DNA from: JAJZRV01 sp027442615
GTDB lineage: Bacteria > Pseudomonadota > Gammaproteobacteria > Burkholderiales > Ferrovaceae
Direction: 5' to 3'
Length of the DNA stretch: 46,474 bases
NCBI GenBank assembly: GCA_027442615.1
Contig: DAIBBI010000013.1
Span: 1 to 46,474 of the forward strand
This document shows, piece by piece, positions 9,220 to 17,519 of this stretch (position 1 is its first letter; every line of letters starts with the position of its first letter). The notes under the pieces are model-generated. The model made no database searches and was not told the origin of the DNA. It saw nothing but the letters and a program-made list of their open reading frames with translations. The position numbers and the translations under genes are program-made.

Positions 9220-10464
9220 ATGAAACATTACCATCGTAGTGCCATCAGCGTGGCGATTGCCCTTGCTGTGGTGGCATCCGCCAGCGCCAGTGCTGAAGAG
9301 AATGTCACCGTGGCAGATGCCACCCCGGCCACAGTGGCAGACGCGACCCCGGCGCCGGCCCCGGCAGATGCCAAACCCAAGGGCCCGACCCTGGGAGAAA
9401 TTCTTGGCAATTCTTCCATTGATGTCAAAGGGTATCTGGATGCCAGCTACATCAGCCATAGCCAAACTCCCAATACCAGCGTCCAGGTCTTTGACACCAC
9501 CAAGAACTCCTTTGGGCTGCACCAGGCGGGCATTACGATTTCCAGCACCCCTAAGGAAGGCTTTGGCGGTGTGCTCAACCTGACCGCCGGAAGCGACGCA
9601 GGCATTTTCTGTTCCTATGGGGGTTGCGGTACTTCAGGCGCAACTGCTGGAACTGGCGGCAACTTCGATGTGACGCAGGCCTATGCCCAATACGCCTCGG
9701 GAAGCTGGACCTTCATCGGCGGTAAATTCGCCACCCTTGCCGGCGCCGAAGTCATCGATAGCTCGGCAGACACCAACATTACCCGATCCATCCTGTTCGG
9801 CAAGATTCCCTTCACGCATACCGGGTTTCGTGCCACTGCAGCACTCAGCGACAGCACAAATCTGATCATGGGCCTGAATAACGGCTGGGATCAGGTCAAT
9901 GACATGAACAGTTCCAAAACGGCAGAACTGGGGCTGACCACGGCGTTCACCAAAGACACTTCGCTGGCCGTGAGCCTGTATAGCGGCTCGGAATCCATGC
10001 TTCCCACCACGACTTCGATGGTGGCCACTGCGGTCCCCGGGGCGGTCAATGGGACGCGTACCCTGGTGGATGTGGTCTTTACCAGCAATCTCACGGACAC
10101 CACGACCTTTATCCTGAATGGTGACCATGTGTCCCAGGACAACGTCTATGGCCTGGGGACTGAGAAGTATTGGGGGCTCGCTGCTTACCTGAACTACCAG
10201 ATGAGCGAAAAATATCGGATGTCGCTGCGTGCCGAAGAACTCAGGGACGATTCTGGCATTGCGGTTGCCACGACGGGAACGCCTCCCGGATCAAATACTC
10301 TCAAGGAGGTGACGCTTACCTTGGGGTATGCCCCGGTCAAGAACTTTGAGCTGCGCGGTGAAGTGCGTTCGGATCACGCAGACAAAGCGGTTTTTCTGGA
10401 CTCCAATCTGGTTCCTCAATCCACGATGCTTACGGTGGGTGTGCAGGGAATTTACAAGTTCTAA
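9220..10464 (+). CDS. Outer-membrane beta-barrel porin (BBP2/OmpL-like)
   Basis: A 414-residue exported protein. Seen: a signal peptide (about 1-25, ending ASASA), an Ala/Pro/Asp-rich linker with repeated DATPA (about 29-60), then alternating amphipathic strands starting IDVKGYLDASYISHS and ending in a C-terminal phenylalanine (VGVQGIYKF), the mark of a BAM-assembled barrel. The segments FGLHQAGITISSTPKEGFGG and GAEVIDSSADTNITRS recall the beta-barrel porin-2 (BBP2) family; this family call is from memory. It is the first gene behind the sigma-54/NtrC promoter, with 31 bases and no terminator before glnK, so it probably passes small nitrogen compounds under nitrogen limitation. Substrate unknown. 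Confidence 0.82.
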   Translation: MKHYHRSAISVAIALAVVASASASAEENVTVADATPATVADATPAPAPADAKPKGPTLGEILGNSSIDVKGYLDASYISHSQTPNTSVQVFDTTKNSFGLHQAGITISSTPKEGFGGVLNLTAGSDAGIFCSYGGCGTSGATAGTGGNFDVTQAYAQYASGSWTFIGGKFATLAGAEVIDSSADTNITRSILFGKIPFTHTGFRATAALSDSTNLIMGLNNGWDQVNDMNSSKTAELGLTTAFTKDTSLAVSLYSGSESMLPTTTSMVATAVPGAVNGTRTLVDVVFTSNLTDTTTFILNGDHVSQDNVYGLGTEKYWGLAAYLNYQMSEKYRMSLRAEELRDDSGIAVATTGTPPGSNTLKEVTLTLGYAPVKNFELRGEVRSDHADKAVFLDSNLVPQSTMLTVGVQGIYKF

Positions 10465-10495
10465 GACGCTGCGATCAATTAATTCAGGAGGCAAC

Positions 10496-10834
10496 ATGAA
10501 GCTCGTTACTGCAATCATCAAGCCGTTCAAGCTTGACGAAGTGCGGGAAGCCCTAAGCGCCATCGGCGTACAAGGCATTACCGTCACTGAAGTGAAAGGC
10601 TTTGGCCGGCAAAAGGGGCACACCGAACTCTACCGAGGCGCTGAATATGTGGTTGATTTTCTGCCCAAGGTAAAGCTCGAGGCCGCAGTCAAAACAGAGA
10701 TGCTGGATCGTGTGATCGAGGCCATCGAAAAGTCAGCAAACACTGGCAAGATAGGCGACGGCAAGATCTTCGTCTATGAACTGGAACAAGTTGTGCGCAT
10801 CCGGACCGGTGAAACCGGTGCGGACGCACTGTGA
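10496..10834 (+). CDS. glnK: Nitrogen regulatory protein PII
   Basis: A 112-residue PII trimer subunit that reads 2-oxoglutarate and ATP/ADP and blocks AmtB when nitrogen is plentiful. Seen: KLVTAIIKPFKLDEV start, T-loop GFGRQKGHTELYRGAEYVVDF with the uridylylation tyrosine at Y51, the B-loop region TGKIGDGKIFV, and C-terminal VRIRTGETGADAL. I chose the ATG at 10496 because CAGGAGG sits 6 bases upstream and the family starts here; the open frame extends upstream only through porin DNA. Linkage to amtB makes GlnK more likely than GlnB. Confidence 0.95.
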   Translation: MKLVTAIIKPFKLDEVREALSAIGVQGITVTEVKGFGRQKGHTELYRGAEYVVDFLPKVKLEAAVKTEMLDRVIEAIEKSANTGKIGDGKIFVYELEQVVRIRTGETGADAL

Positions 10835-10845
10835 GGGGAACGACC

Positions 10846-12267
10846 ATGAAAACACTGTTGAACACATTCAAGGCCGGGATGCTGGTTCTGGCCCTGTCGA
10901 TCGGACCGGGACACGCCATGGCCGACGACAAGGCGGATGCAACCCCGGCTGCGGCGCCGGCTGCCGCAGCGGCTCCCGCTGCTGATGCCGCTGCCCCGGC
11001 CGCGGCTCCAGCCGCCGATGCCGCGCCGACCAAGCCATTTTTGGTGGGTACGGACAAGATCAACTCCGGGGATACGGCCTGGATGCTCTCCTCCACTGCA
11101 CTCGTCCTGCTCATGACGATCCCTGGGCTGGCGCTGTTCTATGGCGGCATGGTGCGCAAGAAGAACGTGCTTGCCACGCTGATGCAGAGCTTTGCCATCT
11201 GTTCTTTGGTGACCATCATCTGGATCGTCCTGGGTTACAGTCTGGCATTCATGCCGGGTTCGGAGTGGCTGGGCGGACTGAGCCGGTTCATGTTGAATGG
11301 CATGCTCTATCAGAACGAAGCCAAGAAAGTGATGGTGCACCATGCGGCAACGTCCATTCCCGAGTCGGTGTACATGATGTTCCAGATGACCTTTGCCATC
11401 ATCACGCCGGCCTTGATCGCCGGAGCTTTCGCCGAGCGCATGAAATTCTCGGCCATGCTCTGGTTCATGGGAATCTGGTCGCTGGTCGTATATTCTCCCA
11501 TCGCTCACTGGGTGTGGGAGCCGGGCGGCTGGTTGGCGGGCAAGGGTGTGCTGGACTTTGCCGGTGGCACCGTGGTCCACATCAATGCCGGGATCGCAGG
11601 TCTCGCAGCAGCCCTGGTGATGGGAAAACGGGTGGGCTACGGCAAGGAGCCCATGGCACCGCATAATCTCGCACTGACCTTGATCGGCGCATCCCTGTTG
11701 TGGGTGGGCTGGTTTGGTTTCAATGCCGGATCTGCGGTGGCCGCTGATGGCCGTGCCGGGATGGCCATGACCGTAACCCAGATCGCCACTGCAGCTGCGG
11801 CGTTGGCCTGGATGTTTGCCGAGTGGATGACCAAGGGCAAGCCCAGTGTGCTGGGAATTGCTTCGGGCGCCGTGGCGGGTCTCGTCGCCATCACACCGGC
11901 TTCGGGCTTCGTGGCAGCAGGTGGCGCACTGGCCATCGGTGTCGCAGCGGGGGTGATTTGCTTCTGGGCAGCAACGAGCCTCAAGAAGATGCTGGGCTAC
12001 GACGATTCGCTGGATGCCTTCGGGGTGCACTGCATTGGCGGCGTAGTCGGCGCCTTGCTTACCGGTGTGTTCAACGTCAAGGAAATCAGCGGTGCCGATG
12101 CCAGCCTTGCAACGCAGGCTCTGGGTGTTTCAGTCACCCTGATTTATGGATTCGTCATGTCCTTCATCATCCTCAAAGTCATTGATATGGTGATCGGACT
12201 GCGCGTAACCGAGGAAGAGGAGCGGGAAGGTCTCGACCTGGCTCTCCACGGCGAACGCGTCGAATAA
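10846..12267 (+). CDS. amtB: Ammonium transporter AmtB
   Basis: A 473-residue trimeric ammonium channel with 11 predicted membrane helices. Seen: signal peptide (about 1-25, ending AMA), a low-complexity Ala/Pro/Asp linker (about 26-62), the first helix after SGDTAWML, the pore region HWVWEPGGWL, the Amt signature DFAGGTVVHINAG with the first twin histidine, and DAFGVHCIGGVVGALLTG with the second. The start is ATG 10846, with GAGGGG 7 bases upstream; a GTG at 10831 also lies in frame but overlaps the glnK stop. The long soluble linker between signal peptide and first helix is longer than in enterobacterial AmtB. Confidence 0.95.
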   Translation: MKTLLNTFKAGMLVLALSIGPGHAMADDKADATPAAAPAAAAAPAADAAAPAAAPAADAAPTKPFLVGTDKINSGDTAWMLSSTALVLLMTIPGLALFYGGMVRKKNVLATLMQSFAICSLVTIIWIVLGYSLAFMPGSEWLGGLSRFMLNGMLYQNEAKKVMVHHAATSIPESVYMMFQMTFAIITPALIAGAFAERMKFSAMLWFMGIWSLVVYSPIAHWVWEPGGWLAGKGVLDFAGGTVVHINAGIAGLAAALVMGKRVGYGKEPMAPHNLALTLIGASLLWVGWFGFNAGSAVAADGRAGMAMTVTQIATAAAALAWMFAEWMTKGKPSVLGIASGAVAGLVAITPASGFVAAGGALAIGVAAGVICFWAATSLKKMLGYDDSLDAFGVHCIGGVVGALLTGVFNVKEISGADASLATQALGVSVTLIYGFVMSFIILKVIDMVIGLRVTEEEEREGLDLALHGERVE

Positions 12268-12291
12268 CCTTCACTCCGCCGTCAAGGGCTT

Positions 12292-12317
12292 GGGGCGTCT
12301 TCGGACGCCCCTTTTTT
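12292..12317 (+). terminator. Rho-independent terminator of the glnK-amtB operon
   Basis: Perfect 8-bp stem GGGGCGTC/GACGCCCC closed by a TTCG tetraloop and followed by six T residues, 25 bases after the amtB stop codon. Confidence 0.95.
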
Positions 12318-12324
12318 ATGGTGG

Positions 12325-12357
12325 TGGGGACAGACCCCATTTTGGGGTCTGTCCCCA
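12325..12357. repeat. Dispersed palindromic repeat, copy 1
   Basis: Inverted repeat with arms TGGGGACAGACCCC and GGGGTCTGTCCCCA around a short T-rich loop. It shares the core GGGGACAGACC/GGTCTGTCCCC with copies at 16560-16618, 20107-20145 and 41069-41099. This copy lies between the amtB terminator and metH, in an intergenic gap where transcription runs rightwards on both sides. Confidence 0.85.
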
Positions 12358-12383
12358 TTGAGTGAGGCGCCGGGCGGCGCTCG

Positions 12384-12392
12384 TGGTAGCAT
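12384..12392 (+). promoter_or_regulatory. metH: Possible extended -10 element for metH
   Basis: TGGTAGCAT matches an extended -10 (TG-n-TAnnaT). It would start transcription about 2-3 bases before the metH ATG at 12402, and no Shine-Dalgarno is visible. There is no good -35 at the normal distance, so the call is weak. Confidence 0.3.
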
Positions 12393-12401
12393 ATTGCCCC
12401 T

Positions 12402-15400
12402 ATGTCTGATACAACGCCATTACTACGATCCCTCCTGCAGCAGCGCATCCTGATGCTGGATGGTGCCATGGGCACCATGATCCAGAGTTACAAGCTCAGT
12501 GAGTCCGATTACCGAGGGGAGCGCTTTCGCGATTTCCCCCATGATCTCAAGGGCAACAACGATTTACTGGTGCTAACCCAGCCCAAAATCATATGGGCCA
12601 TCCACGCGGCTTACCTGGAGGCAGGTGCCGACATCATTGAAACCAACACCTTCAATGCCACTTCGGTGTCGATGTCCGACTATCACATGGCCGATCTGGT
12701 GGGTGAGATCAACCTTGCCGCAGCCAAACTGGCTCGGCAGGTGGCCGATGAGGTGACGCGCAAGACACCGGACAAGCCCCGATTTGTGGCAGGTGTGCTG
12801 GGCCCCACCACCCGGACCGCATCCATCTCGCCAGATGTCAACGATCCTGGCTTTCGCAACGTGGATTTCGACACTTTGGTTGTCGCATACCGTGAGGCGA
12901 TTGATGGCCTGATTGAGGGTGGAGTGGACATCCTGCTGGTGGAGACCGTCTTTGACACCCTCAATGCCAAGGCTGCGTTGTTCGCCATCGACGAGTATTT
13001 TGAGGTCCATGGGATGCGCTTGCCCGTGATGATCTCGGGCACCATTACCGATCAGAGCGGAAGGACGCTGACGGGGCAAACCACCGAGGCCTTCTGGAAT
13101 TCGCTGCGTCACATTCGTCCCCTTTCCATCGGACTGAATTGTGCGCTCGGTGCCGCGTTGATGCGCCCCTATATCGAGGAGCTCGCGCGCGTTGCGGACA
13201 CTTTCGTCAGTGCCCACCCCAATGCGGGGTTACCTAATCCCCTGGCGGAGTCCGGCTATGACGAGGGGCCCGCTGAAACAGCTGCCCTCCTGCAGGAATT
13301 TGCCGAATCCGGCTTCATCAACATCGTGGGGGGGTGCTGTGGCACCACGCCTGCACACATCAAGGCCATTGCGGACGCAGTCAGGGGTATTCCACCGCGC
13401 GTGGTCCCGGAAATAACGCCCATGACGCGCCTGTCGGGGCTCGAGCCGTTCAACATTGGCGAGGATTCGTTGTTCGTCAACGTGGGTGAACGCACCAACG
13501 TGACGGGCTCCAAGGCTTTTTCGCGACTGATCCTGGCCGGGAATTACAACGAGGCGCTGTCAGTGGCGCGCAATCAGGTGGAAAACGGCGCACAGCTCAT
13601 CGATATCAACATGGATGAAGCCATGCTGGATTCGAAGGCGGCCATGAAACGCTTTCTCAATCTGATGGCATCCGAACCGGACATCTCCCGTGTTCCCATC
13701 ATGATCGACTCATCGGACTGGGGCGTGCTGGAAACGGGATTGAAGTGCATCCAGGGCAAACCTATCGTCAATTCCATCAGTCTCAAGGAAGGGGAGGCCG
13801 AGTTCCTTCAGCGCGCCAAACTGGCCCGTCGCTACGGCGCAGCAGTCATCGTCATGGCCTTCGACGAACAGGGACAGGCGGATACCCTGGCGCGCAAAGT
13901 GGAAATCTGCACTCGTTCATACCATTTGTTAACCGAAAAAATGGGTTTTCCGGCCGAGGACATCATCTTTGACCCCAACATTTTTGCCATTGCCACGGGG
14001 ATTGAAGAGCACAACCGGTATGCCCTGGATTTCATCGAAGCCGTGCGCAGCATCCGGCAAACCTTGCCCCATGCAAAAATCAGCGGTGGAGTTTCCAACG
14101 TCAGTTTTTCGTTTCGCGGCAATGAGGCGGTGCGTGAAGCCATTCACACGGCATTTCTCTATCACGCCATTCGCGCCGGGATGACGATGGGCATCGTCAA
14201 CGCAGGACAGCTGGGCGTTTATGCGGAAATCCCCCAGGCTCTGCTGGAACATGTGGAAGACATCATACTCAATCGCCGTCCCGATGCTGCAGAACGACTG
14301 GTGGCCTTTGCCGGTCAGGTCAAGGGTGGGGCGGCACGTACCCAATCCGAAGATCTCTCGTGGCGCAACGCCCCGGTCCATGAGCGCCTGATTCATGCCC
14401 TGGTCAAGGGAGTCGCCACCTACATCGAAGAGGACGCAGAAGCTGCACGGCTACTGAGCGAGCATCCCATCCATGTCATCGAGGGCCCCTTGATGGATGG
14501 CATGAATGTGGTGGGAGATCTGTTTGGCGAAGGCAAGATGTTTTTACCCCAGGTGGTCAAGTCGGCGCGCGTGATGAAACAGGCTGTGGCGCATCTGGTT
14601 CCGTACATCGAAGCCGAAAAGGAAAAGCTGGGCGTTTCCACCACCAAGGGAAAGATCCTCCTCGCGACCGTCAAGGGGGACGTGCACGACATCGGCAAGA
14701 ACATCGTGGCGGTGGTGCTTCAGTGCAATAACTTTGAAGTGGTCAATCTGGGCGTCATGGTGCCTTGCGAAAAAATCCTGCAGGTGGCTCGCGAAGAGAA
14801 GGTGGACATTATCGGTTTGTCCGGGTTGATTACGCCCTCGCTTGAGGAAATGGCACATGTGGCGCGGGAGATGGAACGGGAATCGTTTGACATACCCCTC
14901 CTGATTGGCGGGGCCACGACCTCGCGCGTACATACGGCGGTCAAAATCGAGCCGCACTTTCACGGGGTCACGGCCTATGTGCCTGACGCCTCGCGTGCCG
15001 TAGGCGTGTGCTCGCAACTGCTCAGTACCGAATTGCGGGACGCATACATCCGCGACCTCAAGGCCGATCTCCAGAAGGTCAGGATGCAGCATGAAGGCAA
15101 GAAGGGCGGCGCAAAACTGCTGGAGCTGGCAACGGCGCGCAAGCGAGGGGTGAAAACCGACTGGTTGGCCTACACACCGCCGCACCCCTTGTTTTTGGGG
15201 GTTAAGCCCCTGCGGGACGTCCCTTTGGCTGAACTGGTGCCCTACATCGATTGGACGCCATTTTTCCAAACCTGGGAGCTGAGTGGCCGCTACCCCAACA
15301 TTCTCCAGGATGAAGTGGTGGGAGAGGCTGCGCGCAACCTGTTTGCTGACGCGCAGGCCATGTTGCGGCAGATCGTGGAGGAACGCTGGCTGACCGCACA

Positions 15401-16109
15401 TGGTGTCGTGGGGTTCTTCCCGGCGGCAACCCAGGAGAATGGCGATGACATCGCCATCTATTCGGACGAGTCACGCACGACGGTCCGGAAGGTTCTGCAT
15501 CATCTGCGCCAACAGAATGAAAAGCCGGCCGACCGCCATAATTCCTGCCTGTCCGACTTCGTGGCGCCAAAGACTACAGGCGTTCCAGACTATGTCGGCG
15601 CATTTGCCGTGACTGCCGGCATTGGCATTGACGTCAAGATCGCCGAATTTGAGGCGCACCATGACGACTATAGCGCCATCCTGCTCAAGGCCCTGGCGGA
15701 CCGGCTGGCCGAGGCGTTTGCCGAATGGATGCATGCCCGGGTGCGGCGCGAGTTCTGGGGATATGCCCGGGACGAGAGTCTTGATTGCGAGAGCTTGATT
15801 GCCGAACGCTACCGCGGCATTCGGCCGGCCCCAGGATATCCTGCCTGTCCGGACCACACAGAAAAGGCGGCATTGTTTGAACTGCTGGAGGTGGAACGGC
15901 ATGCGGAAATCCACCTGACGGAAAGCTACGCCATGTGGCCGACGGCCGCCGTCAGCGGCTTTTATTTTTCTCATCCGCAGAGTGCCTATTTTGCAGTGGG
16001 AAAAATCGCCCGTGACCAGGTGGAAGATTACGCACGTCGCAAGGGCATGGGTTTGCAGGAAACCGAGCGCTGGCTGGCCCCGATTCTTGCGTATACGCCA
16101 GGAACCTGA
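12402..16109 (+). CDS. metH: Cobalamin-dependent methionine synthase
   Basis: A 1235-residue cytosolic enzyme moving a methyl group from 5-methyltetrahydrofolate to homocysteine via methylcobalamin. Seen: homocysteine domain with zinc ligands C247 (GLNCALGA) and C312-C313 (GGCCGTTP); folate domain from about 355 (FVNVGERTNVTGSKAF); helical cap; B12 domain with the cobalt-binding histidine H762 in DVHDIGKN and downstream SGLITPS and IGGATTS; C-terminal AdoMet reactivation domain (about 905-1235) with ESYAMWPTAAVSGFYF. Length is close to the 1227 residues of the E. coli enzyme, and all four modules are present. The stop shares one base with the mpl start (TGATG). No cobalamin or SAM riboswitch fits in the short gap upstream. 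Confidence 0.97.
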   Translation: MSDTTPLLRSLLQQRILMLDGAMGTMIQSYKLSESDYRGERFRDFPHDLKGNNDLLVLTQPKIIWAIHAAYLEAGADIIETNTFNATSVSMSDYHMADLVGEINLAAAKLARQVADEVTRKTPDKPRFVAGVLGPTTRTASISPDVNDPGFRNVDFDTLVVAYREAIDGLIEGGVDILLVETVFDTLNAKAALFAIDEYFEVHGMRLPVMISGTITDQSGRTLTGQTTEAFWNSLRHIRPLSIGLNCALGAALMRPYIEELARVADTFVSAHPNAGLPNPLAESGYDEGPAETAALLQEFAESGFINIVGGCCGTTPAHIKAIADAVRGIPPRVVPEITPMTRLSGLEPFNIGEDSLFVNVGERTNVTGSKAFSRLILAGNYNEALSVARNQVENGAQLIDINMDEAMLDSKAAMKRFLNLMASEPDISRVPIMIDSSDWGVLETGLKCIQGKPIVNSISLKEGEAEFLQRAKLARRYGAAVIVMAFDEQGQADTLARKVEICTRSYHLLTEKMGFPAEDIIFDPNIFAIATGIEEHNRYALDFIEAVRSIRQTLPHAKISGGVSNVSFSFRGNEAVREAIHTAFLYHAIRAGMTMGIVNAGQLGVYAEIPQALLEHVEDIILNRRPDAAERLVAFAGQVKGGAARTQSEDLSWRNAPVHERLIHALVKGVATYIEEDAEAARLLSEHPIHVIEGPLMDGMNVVGDLFGEGKMFLPQVVKSARVMKQAVAHLVPYIEAEKEKLGVSTTKGKILLATVKGDVHDIGKNIVAVVLQCNNFEVVNLGVMVPCEKILQVAREEKVDIIGLSGLITPSLEEMAHVAREMERESFDIPLLIGGATTSRVHTAVKIEPHFHGVTAYVPDASRAVGVCSQLLSTELRDAYIRDLKADLQKVRMQHEGKKGGAKLLELATARKRGVKTDWLAYTPPHPLFLGVKPLRDVPLAELVPYIDWTPFFQTWELSGRYPNILQDEVVGEAARNLFADAQAMLRQIVEERWLTAHGVVGFFPAATQENGDDIAIYSDESRTTVRKVLHHLRQQNEKPADRHNSCLSDFVAPKTTGVPDYVGAFAVTAGIGIDVKIAEFEAHHDDYSAILLKALADRLAEAFAEWMHARVRREFWGYARDESLDCESLIAERYRGIRPAPGYPACPDHTEKAALFELLEVERHAEIHLTESYAMWPTAAVSGFYFSHPQSAYFAVGKIARDQVEDYARRKGMGLQETERWLAPILAYTPGT

Positions 16110-17512
16110 TGCATATCCACATACTTGGAATCTGCGGCACCTTCATGGGCGGCATTGCGGTGCTGGCCCAGTCCGCGGGACACCGTGTGACAGGATGCGA
16201 TGACCAGGTCTATCCGCCCATGAGCACGCAGCTCAAAAGCCAGGGCATTGAACTGATCAGGGGCTTTGACGAAGATCAGTTGCGGCTCGAGCCTGATCTG
16301 TTTGTCATTGGTAACGTGGTGTCGCGCGGCAACCCCTTGATGGAGGCCATTCTTGACCGCGGGCTTCCCTTTACCTCCGGGCCGCAATGGCTGGCGGACA
16401 ATATTCTCTGCCATTGCCAGGTGTTGGCCGTGGCAGGTACCCATGGCAAAACCACGACATCATCACTGGCCGCCTGGATTCTGGAGGATGCGGGACTTCG
16501 CCCGGGCTTCCTGATCGGCGGGGTGCCGGGCAATTTTGGGGTGTCTGCCCGCCTGCCGGGGGATTATCTTGGGGACAGACCTCGCCTGAAAGGCGAGGTC
16601 TGTCCCCAAGATAATCCCTGGTTCGTCATCGAAGCTGACGAGTACGATACGGCGTTTTTCGACAAGCGTTCCAAGTTCGTGCACTACCGCCCCAAGGTGG
16701 CCATCCTGAATAACCTGGAGTATGACCACGCGGATATTTTCCCTGATGTGGCCGCCATCGAAACCCAGTTTCATCATCTTGTGCGCACTGTGCCGCGCAA
16801 CGGATTGCTGGTGGTCAACGGACGGGATGAACGCCTGACCGAAACGCTGGCGCGAGGCTGCTGGACACCGGTCACCCGCTTCGGCACCCCCGAGGGCTGG
16901 CAGACTGGCGCTGCGGACGCGGCCGGAACGCTCACGGTTTCAGAGGAGGGTCGGCCGGTCGGGACCACGGATGCCTGGTCCTTACTGGGAGAACATAATC
17001 GGCAGAACGCGTTGGCGGCATTGCTGGCGGCGCGCTTTGCCGGAATTTCCGTGGCACGGGGCATGCAGGCGCTCGGTCGCTTTTCTGGCGTCAAGCGGCG
17101 CATGGAGATCCGCGGGCAAGCCAGGGGTGTGACGGTCTATGACGACTTCGCCCACCACCCCACGGCCATCCAGACCACGGTGGCGGGTCTGCGCAACAAG
17201 GTGGGTCGGGCACGCATCCTGGCTGTGATTGAGCCGCGCTCCAACACCATGAAACTGGGAGTTTGGGTCGGCAGCCTGGCAGACAGTCTTGCGGATGCGG
17301 ACCGGGTCTTCTGCTATGCCGCGCAATTAGGCTGGAATGCCGCTGCGGCTTTAAGACCGCTTGGTGAGCGTGTGCTTACTGACGAAAATATGGACAGCTT
17401 GGTTGATTCCATTGTGAAGGAAGCGAGGGAAGGCGACCATATTCTGGTGATGAGCAACGGTGGATTTGGCGGGATCCATGAAAAAATCCTGAAGCGGCTG
17501 TCTGAGGAATGA
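16109..17512 (+). CDS. mpl: UDP-MurNAc:tripeptide ligase (murein recycling), carrying an inserted palindromic repeat
   Basis: A 467-residue Mur-ligase-family enzyme that reattaches recycled L-Ala-gamma-D-Glu-mDap to UDP-MurNAc in the cytoplasm. Seen: N-terminal Rossmann region MHIHILGICGTFMGGIAVLA, ATP loop GTHGKTTTSSLAAW, family motif IEADEYDTAFFDKRSKFVHY, NNLEYDHADIF, and C-terminal DDFAHHPTAI and PRSNTMKLG. Odd: between VSARL and FVIEADEYD, where the E. coli enzyme has about five residues (GESDF), this protein has about 22; the extra part (YLGDRPRLKGEVCPQDN) is encoded by a near-perfect hairpin at 16560-16618 belonging to a dispersed repeat family. The frame is kept and downstream motifs are intact, so the enzyme is probably active. 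Confidence 0.94.
   Translation: MHIHILGICGTFMGGIAVLAQSAGHRVTGCDDQVYPPMSTQLKSQGIELIRGFDEDQLRLEPDLFVIGNVVSRGNPLMEAILDRGLPFTSGPQWLADNILCHCQVLAVAGTHGKTTTSSLAAWILEDAGLRPGFLIGGVPGNFGVSARLPGDYLGDRPRLKGEVCPQDNPWFVIEADEYDTAFFDKRSKFVHYRPKVAILNNLEYDHADIFPDVAAIETQFHHLVRTVPRNGLLVVNGRDERLTETLARGCWTPVTRFGTPEGWQTGAADAAGTLTVSEEGRPVGTTDAWSLLGEHNRQNALAALLAARFAGISVARGMQALGRFSGVKRRMEIRGQARGVTVYDDFAHHPTAIQTTVAGLRNKVGRARILAVIEPRSNTMKLGVWVGSLADSLADADRVFCYAAQLGWNAAAALRPLGERVLTDENMDSLVDSIVKEAREGDHILVMSNGGFGGIHEKILKRLSEE
16560..16618. repeat. Dispersed palindromic repeat, copy 2, inside mpl
   Basis: A 59-base hairpin with 28-bp perfectly paired arms and a 3-base loop at 16588-16590. The inner arms hold the family core GGGGACAGACC/GGTCTGTCCCC, extended inward by TCGCCT/AGGCGA and outward by GGGATTATCTT/AAGATAATCCC. 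It is wholly coding (about residues 151-170 of Mpl) and keeps the frame. It is the longest of the four copies. Confidence 0.92.
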
Positions 17513-17519
17513 CTTTGTG

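Noticed and set aside
10803..10825. Imperfect hairpin (ACCGGT-GAA-ACCGGT) at the end of glnK
   Set aside because: It encodes the conserved RIRTGETG motif of PII proteins and has no T-run, so coding constraint explains it well enough.
10774..12030. 418-codon open frame opposite amtB
   Set aside because: Mirror of a conserved transporter gene; histidine/glutamine-rich nonsense composition and no family resemblance.
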